Shown here: positions 28,697 through 37,427 of the stretch, piece by piece | How the letters are laid out: every line of letters begins with the position of its first letter | How positions within the stretch are numbered: the first letter of the stretch is position 1 | From: Myxococcus fulvus | GTDB taxonomy: Bacteria > Myxococcota > Myxococcia > Myxococcales > Myxococcaceae | Direction: 5' to 3' | Assembly (NCBI RefSeq): GCF_900111765.1 | Contig: NZ_FOIB01000004.1 | Span: 744,001 to 808,000 of the forward strand | Length of the DNA: 64,000 nucleotides | Position numbers and translations under genes: made by a program | Notes under the pieces: generated by a model | Seen by the model: the letters and a program-made list of their open reading frames with translations, nothing else | Databases searched by the model: none | Told to the model about the DNA's origin: nothing

Positions 28697-30616
28697 TCAC
28701 TCCACGGGCAGCGGCAGTCGCACGGAGAACGTGGTGCCCGCGCCCACGGTGCTCTCCACCGTGAGCCGGCCACCGTGGTTCTCCACGATGCCCTGGCAGA
28801 TGGACAACCCCAGGCCCGTGCCCTTCCCTTCCGGCTTCGTCGTGAAGAAGGGCTCGAAGATGCGCTGCAGGTGCTTGGGGTCGATACCCGTGCCCGTGTC
28901 ACGCACCGACACCACCGCCTCCTGACCCTCGCGCCTTGTCGACAGCACCACCGAGCCGCCCGGCGGCATCGCGTGACACGCGTTGGTGATGAGGTTGACG
29001 AACACCTGCACCAGGTTCGCCCGCACCGCCGACAGCGGCGGCAGCTCCGAGTACTCCCGGTGCACGCTCACCCGCGCCTGCCCCACCACGTGCTCACAGA
29101 AGCCCACCGCCATGTCCACCACGGCGTTGAGCTGCACCCGCTCCGGCCGGTCCTGCGCCGGCCGCGCATAGCTGACCAGGTCCCGCGTGAACCGCAGGAT
29201 GCGATGGCTGCTCTCCAGAATCTTCCGCAGCTTCTCCTGGTCCGCCGGGTTCGCCCCCGGCGTCGTCCGCGAGCGCTGCAGCAGCGCATCCGCGTACGTG
29301 GCCACCGCCGTCATCGGGTTGTTGATTTCATGCACCACGCTGGCCGCGAGCTGCCCAATCGACGCGAGCTTCTCCGCGTGGATGATGCGCTTCTCCAGCT
29401 CCTTCACCACCGTGATGTCCTGGCCGATGGCGATGACCCCCTCCACCTCGCCATGGTGCGCCAGCATCGACGACGTGGCGAAGGACACCCGCACCTCGTG
29501 GCCCTCGCGCGACAACAGCCGCGTCTCGAAGCTGTTCACCGACTCGCCGCGAATCGCCGACGCGATGACCTGCGACAAGCGCAGGTGCTCGCTCTCCGGC
29601 ACCAGCCAGAAGATGTCCTTGCCCAGCACGTCTTCCTTCCGGAAGCCCGTGAGCGCGCTCAGCGCCTGGTTGAACACCACCACCTGCTTGTCCCGGTTGG
29701 CGACCAGGATGAGCGCGTTCGCCTTCTCCAGCAGGTCCTCCAGGTACTTGCGCACGAACGTCAGCTCGTCGATGAGCTTCGCGTTCTTCACCGCCACCGC
29801 CACCTGGCTGGCCAGCTGCAACAGCACCCGCTCGTCGTGCTGGACGTCCGCGTCCAGGCCCTCCGGGTACTCCATGTTGATGGCGCCAAAGAGCTGCCCG
29901 CTCGCCACCAGTGGCGCGCTCACGCCATGCGTGCTCCCGACGAAGAGCAGCGGCACCTCGCCCAGCACCGTCACCCGCCCCGGCGGCAGCGCCGCGCGCC
30001 CCAGGTTCAGCTTCTCCACCGCGCGCTGCAGCAACACCAGCGGCTCGTGCGCGCCCTCCTTCAGCCGGCCCTCCGCGTAGAGCGACGTCAGCCCGCCCGT
30101 GCGCGAGTCCGTGATTCGGATGCAGAACGAGCGGCCCGGGAACAGCTCCTTCACCCCGCGCGCCACCGCCGCCACCAGCTCCTCCTCGCCCCCCGCCTCC
30201 GCCACGCTGCGGCCCAAATCCAGCAGCACGCCCTCTGTGCGCGCCTGCTCGAGCAGCGCCCGCTCCGCCACCACCAGCCGGTTGCGCGCCAGCTCCGGGT
30301 CGTTCCTTGCCCGCACGGCGACCACGTCACCCCGCCTGGACAGCGTCACCACCGCGCCCGGCTTCCCGGCGAACGGCAGCTCCACGTCGCAGCTCGAGTT
30401 GTCCACCGGCACGCCCACCGACGACAGCGTGCGCGCCACGTCCTCCACCGTGACGTGGTGGTCCGCGCAGAAGCGGTGGAAGGCCTCGTTGACCGCCAAG
30501 AGCCGCAGCGTCGGGTCACACAGCGCCGCGGGCGCGTCGAGCGCCTCGAAGAACGCCTGGAAGGACTCGGGCCCTGGGCCGCCGGGGATGCGCATGGCGC
30601 GGGTCTCAGTCTTCAT
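28697..30616 (-). CDS. GAF-PAS sensor histidine kinase
   Basis: A 639-residue soluble histidine kinase. An N-terminal PAS-like region (about 10-100), a coiled linker, a GAF domain (about 145-310), and a PAS domain (about 315-415) precede HisKA with A-S-V-V-H-E-I-N-N-P (His429). The HATPase_c domain shows N-box F-V-N-L-I-T-N-A-C-H-A-M, D-T-G-T-G-I-D, F-E-P-F-F-T-T-K and G-T-G-L-G-L-S-I. There is no transmembrane segment. The ATG at 30616 overlaps the upstream gene's stop by 11 nt; a second ATG at 30595 is also possible. It is a complete kinase and could phosphorylate the ATPase-less partner encoded just before it; that is inference. It is convergent with the giant membrane protein gene. Confidence 0.9.
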   Translation of the reverse strand: MKTETRAMRIPGGPGPESFQAFFEALDAPAALCDPTLRLLAVNEAFHRFCADHHVTVEDVARTLSSVGVPVDNSSCDVELPFAGKPGAVVTLSRRGDVVAVRARNDPELARNRLVVAERALLEQARTEGVLLDLGRSVAEAGGEEELVAAVARGVKELFPGRSFCIRITDSRTGGLTSLYAEGRLKEGAHEPLVLLQRAVEKLNLGRAALPPGRVTVLGEVPLLFVGSTHGVSAPLVASGQLFGAINMEYPEGLDADVQHDERVLLQLASQVAVAVKNAKLIDELTFVRKYLEDLLEKANALILVANRDKQVVVFNQALSALTGFRKEDVLGKDIFWLVPESEHLRLSQVIASAIRGESVNSFETRLLSREGHEVRVSFATSSMLAHHGEVEGVIAIGQDITVVKELEKRIIHAEKLASIGQLAASVVHEINNPMTAVATYADALLQRSRTTPGANPADQEKLRKILESSHRILRFTRDLVSYARPAQDRPERVQLNAVVDMAVGFCEHVVGQARVSVHREYSELPPLSAVRANLVQVFVNLITNACHAMPPGGSVVLSTRREGQEAVVSVRDTGTGIDPKHLQRIFEPFFTTKPEGKGTGLGLSICQGIVENHGGRLTVESTVGAGTTFSVRLPLPVE

Positions 30617-32621
30617 GGGAGGTCGCCTTGTCCAGGTCGAGAATCTGCTGCTCCCCCATGTAGGCCTTGGTCTCGTAGCGAGTGATCTTCCCAATCTTCC
30701 GGACGATCTCCGCCATGCGCTCCGCCTCGCGGTAGATGATGTCCACCGGCTTCCAGGCGAAGTCTTCTTCCTTCAGCTTGCGCTTGAGCAGCTCCGCGTA
30801 CCCCATGACCGAGGTCAGCGGCTGGTTCAGCTCGTGCGCCGCGGTGCCGGCGAGCGCGACGATGACGGCGCTCTTCTCGCTCTCCTCCAGCCGCGTCTCC
30901 GCGTCCGACAGCTTGCGCTCCAGCTTCATCCGGTCGCGCATGTCCGTGAAGATGCCGACGCTGAACGCCTCGCGCCCACCCTCGTACACGATGGACGCCG
31001 TCATGTTCACCGGCACCCGCTCCCCGGTGCGGTGCACCAGGTCCTCGCGCGTCAGCGACATGCGGCCCTTGCCGCCATGCTCCGCCCCCCTGAGCGTGGC
31101 CATGATCCGCCGCGCCACGCCGGGTGGATAGAGCTGCTCCACGGTGAGGTTCGCCATCGCCTCCTGCGCGGTGTAGCCGCACAGCGCCTCCGCGCCCTTG
31201 TTGAAGAGGATGATGCGCCCCTTCAGGTCCGCGGCGATGATGGCGTCCACCGACGAGTCGATGAGCCGCTCCAGGAAGTCCTTCGTCTGGCGCAGCTCGT
31301 CCTCCAGCCGCCGCGCGTCGGTGACGTCGCGGAACGACAGGATGGTGGCCGCGTCCTCGTCACGCAGCGGCGCCGCCGACATCGACAGCGTCAGCTTGCG
31401 CCCCTTGGCCGTGCACACCTCCACGTCCACGCCCGAGCGCGCCTCGCCGCGCGACGCCGCCGTCACCAGCTCCATCAGCACGCCGTCGTCCACCGGCTGC
31501 GTCACCTGATGCAGGTGCCGCCCCCGCGCCTCGGGCGCCGGATAGTCCAGCATCGCCGCGCCGGAGGGGTTGAGCGACAGCACGCTCGCCTTGTCGTCGA
31601 GGATGGCCACGCCCTCGCTGACGTGCGCGAAGAAGAGCTGGTAGGGCTTGAAGGACGCCGCCTGCTCCTCGGCCGCCAGGCGCGCCGTCTTCTCCGCCTC
31701 CGTCTGCCCACGCACCAGCTGGAGCACCGACGCGTTTCGCAGCGCCACCGCCGTGGCGTGCGCCACCGTGGTGAGGAAGTCGATCTCCCGAGGCGTGAAC
31801 GTCCGCCGCCGTCCCGCCGCGCGCAGCAGCAGCACGCCCCGCACCTCGCCCCGGATGGGCAGGGGCAGCGCGGCGATGGCGTGGATGCCTCGGGCCGCCA
31901 CCGCGCGCCGCTCCACGTCGCCGAGCAGCGGATGCGTGGGCGCCTCCTCCATCACCACCGGGCGACCGGTGCGCACCACCTCGCGAATCTCCGGGTAGCG
32001 CGACAGCTCGATGCGCAAGTCCTTGAGCGTCGGGTCATCGCTCGCCGCGACGATGACGCCCTCGTCCGCGTTGCGGCCGAGCATCACCAGCGTGGCGCGC
32101 GCGATGTCCAGCTTCTCCGCCAGACGCCGGGTGACGCCGTGCAGGAGCGCCTCCACGTCCGACGTCTCGGCGTAGTCCGCCGTCAGCTCCAACAGGAGCG
32201 ACAAATCCTCCTGACCGCGCTCCTGGGACTCGCGCTCCAGGTGCCGTCCGGCGGCGCGCTGGAGGCGGAAGATGAGCTCGTGCGCGGCCACCGGCACCGT
32301 GAGCACGTCCGCGGGGCGCAGCGGCTCGGCGGCGGCGAAGCCCCGCTCGGTGGGCTCCACCAGCGCCACCAGGGTGACGTGCGAGGCGCGCGGTGAGTCG
32401 AGCAGGGCCTGGAGGTCCGGGCCACCGCCCAGCGCGGTGAGGTCCACCAGCACCAGGGCGGCGCCCTCCATGCCGTCCACCACGCGCAGGCCTGCGCGCG
32501 CGGCGGACGCGGCCAGGAGCTCCCGCGCGGGCGAGGACGGAGGCACCAGCGTGATGCCAAGAGCGAATTCCAACGGAGACGGCACGTGGAGGGTCGGGGC
32601 GGTAGGGGGGACGGTGCCCAC
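30606..32621 (-). CDS. Kinase-like GAF-PAS-PAS-HisKA protein lacking the ATPase domain
   Basis: A 671-residue soluble protein built like a sensor kinase but ending after the dimerisation domain. An N-terminal receiver-like fold (about 20-125, without a clear phospho-acceptor set) is followed by GAF (about 150-300), PAS (about 325-440), PAS (about 445-570) and a HisKA H-box G-T-A-A-H-E-L-N-Q-P-L (His596). Only about 75 residues follow: no N-box or G-box is present and the frame closes with a normal stop. GTG start. Its end overlaps the next kinase gene by 11 nt, so the two are translated together. It could act as a phospho-accepting partner in a heterodimer. It starts 18 nt after the beta-helix lipoprotein gene. 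Confidence 0.88.
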   Translation of the reverse strand: MGTVPPTAPTLHVPSPLEFALGITLVPPSSPARELLAASAARAGLRVVDGMEGAALVLVDLTALGGGPDLQALLDSPRASHVTLVALVEPTERGFAAAEPLRPADVLTVPVAAHELIFRLQRAAGRHLERESQERGQEDLSLLLELTADYAETSDVEALLHGVTRRLAEKLDIARATLVMLGRNADEGVIVAASDDPTLKDLRIELSRYPEIREVVRTGRPVVMEEAPTHPLLGDVERRAVAARGIHAIAALPLPIRGEVRGVLLLRAAGRRRTFTPREIDFLTTVAHATAVALRNASVLQLVRGQTEAEKTARLAAEEQAASFKPYQLFFAHVSEGVAILDDKASVLSLNPSGAAMLDYPAPEARGRHLHQVTQPVDDGVLMELVTAASRGEARSGVDVEVCTAKGRKLTLSMSAAPLRDEDAATILSFRDVTDARRLEDELRQTKDFLERLIDSSVDAIIAADLKGRIILFNKGAEALCGYTAQEAMANLTVEQLYPPGVARRIMATLRGAEHGGKGRMSLTREDLVHRTGERVPVNMTASIVYEGGREAFSVGIFTDMRDRMKLERKLSDAETRLEESEKSAVIVALAGTAAHELNQPLTSVMGYAELLKRKLKEEDFAWKPVDIIYREAERMAEIVRKIGKITRYETKAYMGEQQILDLDKATSHED

Positions 32622-32639
32622 TCTACACGCCCCGATGCC

Positions 32640-34298
32640 TCAGGGGCAGTCCGACTCGAATGCCCCCAGGTCGGGGGCCGTGCCACAGAAGGTCAATCCC
32701 AACCCCAGACCCGCGTTGCGACCCGCCGAGTTCGCTCCCAGACGGAAGTCCCCGGTGTCGATGTTGACGAAGGCTGGGGTCTTCTCCACCGAGCGTTTGT
32801 CCAGCCCCGTGCGCGAGCGCCAGTCCGAAAGCCCCGTGTCCGAGCCATCCACGTTGAACACGGCCGCCCCCGACGCGCGGAAGTACAGGTTGCCGTCCAT
32901 CACTGCGCCCGAGCGCCCCGAGCCCGCGCGCACATTCACCGCACAGCCCGCGAACACGTTGTTGCGCACGTCCAGGCTGGCGCTCGGCCCGGTGTCGCCG
33001 TGGCCGAAGGTGAGGCATGGCCCCGGCATGTTCCACACCGTGTTGTGCTGCACCTTGACGTCGTTGGTGGTGTCCACGCGGATGCCGCCGCCGTCCTCAT
33101 TGCCGCCCAGGCCGTCGCGGATGAGGTTGCGACGGATGACGATGCGCGCGGGCGGGCCGTTCACCCGGTTGCCGCCGATGTTGATGGCGCGGCCGTTGCC
33201 GTAGAGCACGTTGTCCTCGACCGTCACGTCGGACGCGGACAGGTGGATGACGATGCCCTCGCCGCGCGAGGACGACGTGGCCTTGTGGCCCCAGATGATG
33301 TTGTTGCGCAGGGTGACGCGGGTGCACGTCTTCACGTCCACGCCGTTCTCCCGGTTCTCGTGCAGTTCGTTGTCCTCCACGAGCAGGTTGTCGAACGGGG
33401 TGCCGGACACGGTGGCGCCGCCCTCGGGGCCGATGCACTGCACCGCGTCGCCGGAGTTGTGGTGGATGTCATTGCCGCGCACCACGACGTTCTTGGACGT
33501 CGTCTGGACGATGACGCCGTGGCTGTCGCTGCTGCCCCGGCTGAAGTTCGAGATGGTGTTGCCCTCGATGAGGATGTCGTGGGCCTTCTCCGACACGTTG
33601 AGCCCCGCGCCCGCGGTGCCGTTCTTCGCCACGCAGTCGCGCAGCACGCCGTGGTGCGCGGCGGTGCCCCGCCACAGCACGGCGAAGGTGGAGCTGCCCG
33701 CCGCATCCAGCGTGAGGCCCTCGACGTTCCAGTACGCGCCTCGCACATCCACCAGCGCGGATTCACCGCTGGGCTTCACCACGGGCGCGTGGCCCGGCGC
33801 CGCCTTCACGGTGAGCCGCTTCGCCTCCGAGCCTCCTCGCTCCTCCAGCTTGAGGCGCTCGGCGTAGTTGCCCGTCTTCAGATAGATGGCCTCGCCCGGC
33901 GCGATGAGCGTCAGGGCGCGCGTCACGGTGCGCAGGGGCGCGGTCTCCGTGCCGGACGCGCTGTCGCTGCCCGAGGGCGCCACCCAGAGGATGCGTGTGT
34001 AGCTGGGCTTCGGCGGCTCGGGGGGCGGCTGCGGCTGGGGCTCCGGCGTGGGCTCTTGGGGTGTGGGGGTGGGTTCGGAGGGCTCCTCGGGGTCGGGCGA
34101 GGAGGGTTCGGGGGTGGGGTTCGTCGGCGTCGTGGGAGTGGTGGGCGCGGGTGGGTTCCCGGTGCCCGGCGAGGGTGTGCCGTCCGGAGACGGCCTCGAG
34201 CCCGTGTTCTGCGTCAGCTCGCTCTTGCCGTTGCAGGCGAGGAGGGCAAGCAGGGCCACGGAGCAGCAAGCCGTCATCAGCGGTAAGCGTTGGCGCAT
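32640..34298 (-). CDS. Parallel beta-helix lipoprotein
   Basis: A 552-residue exported protein. The signal ends L-L-A-C (Cys22, lipobox). A Thr/Pro/Glu-rich spacer (about 35-100) follows, then W-V-A-P-S-G-S-D-S-A-S-G-T, the usual opening of DUF1565/right-handed beta-helix domains. The remaining about 430 residues are repeated N-x-I/V-x-x-N turns (for example I-E-G-N-T-I-S-N, V-R-G-N-D-I-H-H-N, L-R-N-N-I-I-W), as in pectate-lyase-like and NosD-like helices. It is probably anchored in the outer membrane and binds or cleaves polysaccharide; catalytic residues are not evident. AAGGAG lies about 10 nt before the ATG at 34298. It is followed within 18 nt by the kinase-like gene. Confidence 0.87.
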   Translation of the reverse strand: MRQRLPLMTACCSVALLALLACNGKSELTQNTGSRPSPDGTPSPGTGNPPAPTTPTTPTNPTPEPSSPDPEEPSEPTPTPQEPTPEPQPQPPPEPPKPSYTRILWVAPSGSDSASGTETAPLRTVTRALTLIAPGEAIYLKTGNYAERLKLEERGGSEAKRLTVKAAPGHAPVVKPSGESALVDVRGAYWNVEGLTLDAAGSSTFAVLWRGTAAHHGVLRDCVAKNGTAGAGLNVSEKAHDILIEGNTISNFSRGSSDSHGVIVQTTSKNVVVRGNDIHHNSGDAVQCIGPEGGATVSGTPFDNLLVEDNELHENRENGVDVKTCTRVTLRNNIIWGHKATSSSRGEGIVIHLSASDVTVEDNVLYGNGRAINIGGNRVNGPPARIVIRRNLIRDGLGGNEDGGGIRVDTTNDVKVQHNTVWNMPGPCLTFGHGDTGPSASLDVRNNVFAGCAVNVRAGSGRSGAVMDGNLYFRASGAAVFNVDGSDTGLSDWRSRTGLDKRSVEKTPAFVNIDTGDFRLGANSAGRNAGLGLGLTFCGTAPDLGAFESDCP

Positions 34299-34728
34299 CC
34301 GGTCGGACTCCTTGTGTGGGTCGCGGCGTGTGGGGCGCTCGCGGGGACGGCCGCCAATCGGGGCTCGCGCCCTGTTCATTCCCCGATGCAACGGCAAGCC
34401 AGGCTCGCCAGGCCGGAGGGGAAGAAGGCGAGAAACGCGATTCCAGGCGGTTGCGTGGAGCACGAAGAAGCCGTGCTGATGTTCGGACGGCTTCGGATTC
34501 GCCTCACTATTTCTTGAGGTATGCGGATGAAGGCGGATCCATTCCCGAGGCGGGAACGTGGACTTCACTCTGGGCGAAGCCCGCTCCGGGCGGGAGCGTG
34601 CGAGCGGGGGCGCGTCGTGAAGCCGGCCCTGACGAGCCGTGGAGTGGAGGAGGGGCGGGCCTTTCCCCGTGCGCGAGCCGGTGGGCCGTGCCATCTAGCG
34701 CGCGGGCAACGCATCCGAAGGAGACGTC
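34299..34728. promoter_or_regulatory. Divergent intergenic region
   Basis: A 430-nt gap between the beta-helix lipoprotein gene and the SDR gene. Open frames here lack coding character. The one structure seen is a perfect 6-bp hairpin TTCCCG/CGGGAA at 34542-34556. The slightly AT-richer stretch at about 34490-34530 is the most likely promoter area. AAGGAG at the right end serves the SDR gene. Confidence 0.4.
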
Positions 34729-35478
34729 ATGAACGTGTTGGTTACGGGAGCCACGGCCGGGTTCGGCCTGGCCATCGCGCGACGCTTCATCCAGGAGGGC
34801 GCGCGGGTCATCGCCACCGGACGCCGCACGGAGCTGTTGGAGAAGGTGCGCGCGGAGCTGGGGGAGCGGCTGTTGCCGGTGACGCTCGACGTGACGGACC
34901 GTGAGGCGGTGAAGCGGGTGGTCGACGGGTTGCCCGCCGGGTTCGCCGAGGTGGACGTGTTGGTGAACAACGCGGGGCTGGCGTTGGGGTTGGAGCCCGC
35001 GCAGTCGGCGAAGCTCGAGGACTGGGAGGTGATGGTCGACACGAACGTGAAGGGGCTCATGTACTGCACGCACGCGGTGCTGCCCGGGATGGTGGCGCGC
35101 AACCGGGGGCACATCGTGAACATGGGCTCGGTGGCCGCGGACTATCCGTATCCGGGTGGCAACATCTACGGGGCCACCAAGGCGTTCGTGCAGCAGTTCA
35201 GCCTGAACCTGCGCGCGGACCTGCTGGGCACGGCGGTGCGAGTGACGGACATCGAGCCGGGGCTCGTGGGCGGCACGGAGTTCTCCAACGTCCGCTTCCG
35301 CGGTGACAGCACCCGCGCCGCGTCGGTGTACGCCAACACGCAGCCGCTGACGCCCGAGGACATCGCGGACACGGTGCACTGGGTGGCGACGCGGCCCGCC
35401 CACGTGAACATCAACGTGATGTCGCTGATGCCCGTGGCGCAGGCCTTCGGGCCGCTCGCGGTGAAGCGCCAGGGCTGA
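34729..35478 (+). CDS. SDR-family NADP-dependent oxidoreductase, YdfG-like
   Basis: A 249-residue short-chain dehydrogenase. The nucleotide-binding motif T-G-A-T-A-G-F-G is at 6-13, N-N-A-G near 83-86, and the catalytic Tyr147 and Lys151 are in Y-G-A-T-K, preceded by the Ser of M-G-S-V-A. The whole pattern, including D-I-E-P-G-L-V-G-G-T-E-F, matches YdfG-type 3-hydroxy acid (serine/threonine-type) dehydrogenases. It is cytoplasmic. AAGGAG lies 6-8 nt upstream of the ATG. It is followed directly by a truncated Uma2-type gene. Confidence 0.93.
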   Translation: MNVLVTGATAGFGLAIARRFIQEGARVIATGRRTELLEKVRAELGERLLPVTLDVTDREAVKRVVDGLPAGFAEVDVLVNNAGLALGLEPAQSAKLEDWEVMVDTNVKGLMYCTHAVLPGMVARNRGHIVNMGSVAADYPYPGGNIYGATKAFVQQFSLNLRADLLGTAVRVTDIEPGLVGGTEFSNVRFRGDSTRAASVYANTQPLTPEDIADTVHWVATRPAHVNINVMSLMPVAQAFGPLAVKRQG

Positions 35479-35480
35479 GA

Positions 35481-35852
35481 GGATGGGTCTTCCTCCCCAA
35501 GCCCGAGCTACACCTTGGCCCCAACGTGCTCGTGCCGGACCTGGCCGCTTGGCGACACGAGCGGATGCCAGAGCTTCCCAAGGTCGTGGGGATGACGACC
35601 GCTCCCGATTGGGTGTGTGAGGTCCTCTCCCCTTCCACGGCCTCCCGGGACCGGGGCGCGAAGATGAACCTGTATGCCCGCGCGGGCGTGAAGCACTTGT
35701 GGCTGTTGGACCCACGCCAGCAGCAACTGGAGGTCTACCGGTTGGAGGCCGGGCGTTGGACGCCCTGCGCCACGCACACCGGCGCCGTGAACATCCAGGC
35801 CGAGCCCTTCGCCGCCCAAAACATGAATCTCGGTTCACTTTTCGAGCGCTGA
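35481..35852 (+). pseudogene. 5'-truncated Uma2-family endonuclease remnant
   Basis: The frame from 35481 encodes the C-terminal two thirds of a Uma2-family (PD-(D/E)XK-like) protein: P-E-L-H-L-G, L-V-P-D-L-A-A-W-R, D-W-V-C-E-V-L-S-P-S-T and Y-A-R-A-G-V-K-H-L-W-L-L-D-P. Members are usually near 190 residues; about 65 N-terminal residues are missing, because homology begins only 3 nt after the SDR stop codon. No good start or ribosome site exists; a GTG at 35526 would give 108 residues. The core catalytic Asp/Glu residues are retained, but the protein is probably not made in a working form. It looks like the residue of a deletion that fused SDR and Uma2 flanks. Confidence 0.82.
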
Positions 35853-35892
35853 CCCCTGCGCTCCCGCGCACCCTTGGGCTAGCCTCAAGGCC

Positions 35893-36306
35893 ATGAGCGA
35901 CTCGGAACGTCCGCCTCCTCCTCGGGGACTCCTCGCCCGGAGCCTGAAGCTCCTGGGCCACCTCACCCATCCGGAGACGCGCACGGGCAAGGTGTTCACC
36001 CGCGCCGAACAGGGCCTCACCCGCGCCCTCTCTCGCGTCGCCGAGAGCCCCACCTATCTGCGCGCCAGCGGCACCGTGATGCGCCAGGGTCTCAACGCCC
36101 GCATCCGCCGCAACAGCTTCGTCGAAGGCGCGCTGCGCACCCTGCGCCTGCCCACCACGTCCGAGGTCGAGAACCTCCGCGACCAGCTCCGCCGCGTGAA
36201 CGACCAGGTCGAGGCCCTCGGCTCCCAGTTGGAGGTCGTCGTGGACCTGCTCCACAAGCAAGAGGCCGCCTCCGACACCGCCAAGAAGCCCGGTGACGCG
36301 CCATGA
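35893..36306 (+). CDS. PhaE-like polyhydroxyalkanoate synthase subunit
   Basis: A 137-residue helical cytoplasmic protein. Its C-terminal half has the PhaE/phasin-type segment L-R-L-P-T-T-S-E-V-E-N-L-R-D-Q-L followed by a coiled coil. PhaE subunits of class III PHA synthases are usually about 2-3 times longer, so this is a minimal version. The stop overlaps the phaC-like start by 4 nt (ATGA), meaning coupled translation and supporting a complex of the two products at polyester granules. The partner role is inferred from position and the segment above. Confidence 0.75.
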   Translation: MSDSERPPPPRGLLARSLKLLGHLTHPETRTGKVFTRAEQGLTRALSRVAESPTYLRASGTVMRQGLNARIRRNSFVEGALRTLRLPTTSEVENLRDQLRRVNDQVEALGSQLEVVVDLLHKQEAASDTAKKPGDAP

Positions 36307-37427
36307 CCGCCTCCTCGCCCCAGCGCCTGCGCTCCTTCGTCACGAGCCAGTTCCAGCTCACCCGCGCCGTCGCCCACGCGCTCAAGGCCCGCCCCTTCAA
36401 CCCGTACCCGTACCTCAAGCCCTTCATCGAGCGGGCGTCCGGCGTCCGTGAGCCGCCCGTCAGCGCCACACCCCACACCGTCGTGTACACGCGCGGCAGC
36501 ATGCGGCTGCTCCGCTACGCCGCGCCCCGCCGGCGCCACCGCACGCCCATCCTCTTCGTCTATTCGCTCATCAACCGCTGGTACATCCTCGACTTCCTCC
36601 CGGGCCGCAGCCTCATCGAGCACCTCACGAACGAGGGCTTCGACGTCTACGCCATCGACTGGGGCGTGCCCGGCCAGGAAGAGGAGCGCCTCACCTGGTC
36701 CGACCTGCTCGGCGGACTCATCCAGACCGCCGTGCGCTGGACGCTCCGGGTCAGCAAGAGCCGGGATTTGACGCTCTACGGCTACTGCATGGGCGGCACG
36801 CTCGCGCTCGCGTACACGTCGCTGTATCCCGAAGGCATCCGCAACCTGGTGGCGCAGGCCACGCCCGTGGACTTCAGCAAGGGCGGCGTCTACACGCTGT
36901 GGACCTCCGCCAACCACTTCGACGTGGACTCGCTGGTGGACGCCTACGGCAACGTGCCCACGCCCGTGCTGGAGAGCGGCTTCCTCATGGTGGCGCCCGT
37001 GCAGCGCGTCACCCGCTGGCTGGAGGTGTGCCGCCGCATCGATGACCCGGACTTCGTCACCACGTTCCTCGCGATGGAGCGCTGGGGCGCCGACCCCGTG
37101 CCCTTCCCCGGCGAGGTCTATCGCCAGTACATCAAGGACTGCTACCAGCAGAACCTCTTCCACCAGGGGCGCATGAAGGTCGGCGGAGAGAACATCGACC
37201 TGGGACGAATCCAGGCCTCCGTGCTCAACGTCATCGCCGAGCAGGACACCATCGCCTTCCCCGCCATGAGCGAGCCCCTGGTGAAGCTGGTGGGCACGAA
37301 GGACGCGGAGACGCGGCGCTACCCCGTCGGCCACATCGGCCTGTCCGCGTCCAGCAAGGGCTCCACCCACGTGTGGCCGTCCATCGCCGAATGGATTGGC
37401 GCTCGCTCGAAAGCGATGGAGTCATGA
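36303..37427 (+). CDS. phaC: Class III-type poly(3-hydroxyalkanoate) synthase subunit PhaC
   Basis: A 374-residue alpha/beta-hydrolase-fold polyester synthase. The lipase-like box is G-Y-C-M-G-G, with nucleophile Cys162. Other PHA synthase marks are D-W-G-V-P-G-Q-E, L-V-A-Q-A-T-P-V-D-F, the Trp-rich W-T-S-A-N-H-F region, the Asp in A-E-Q-D-T-I-A and a late G-H-I-G (catalytic His). The length near 360-375 fits class III rather than class I PhaC (about 590). It polymerises 3-hydroxyacyl-CoA into storage polyester. It overlaps the PhaE-like gene upstream (ATGA) and the hydrolase gene downstream (ATGA), so the three form one translationally coupled unit. Confidence 0.92.
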   Translation: MTASSPQRLRSFVTSQFQLTRAVAHALKARPFNPYPYLKPFIERASGVREPPVSATPHTVVYTRGSMRLLRYAAPRRRHRTPILFVYSLINRWYILDFLPGRSLIEHLTNEGFDVYAIDWGVPGQEEERLTWSDLLGGLIQTAVRWTLRVSKSRDLTLYGYCMGGTLALAYTSLYPEGIRNLVAQATPVDFSKGGVYTLWTSANHFDVDSLVDAYGNVPTPVLESGFLMVAPVQRVTRWLEVCRRIDDPDFVTTFLAMERWGADPVPFPGEVYRQYIKDCYQQNLFHQGRMKVGGENIDLGRIQASVLNVIAEQDTIAFPAMSEPLVKLVGTKDAETRRYPVGHIGLSASSKGSTHVWPSIAEWIGARSKAMES

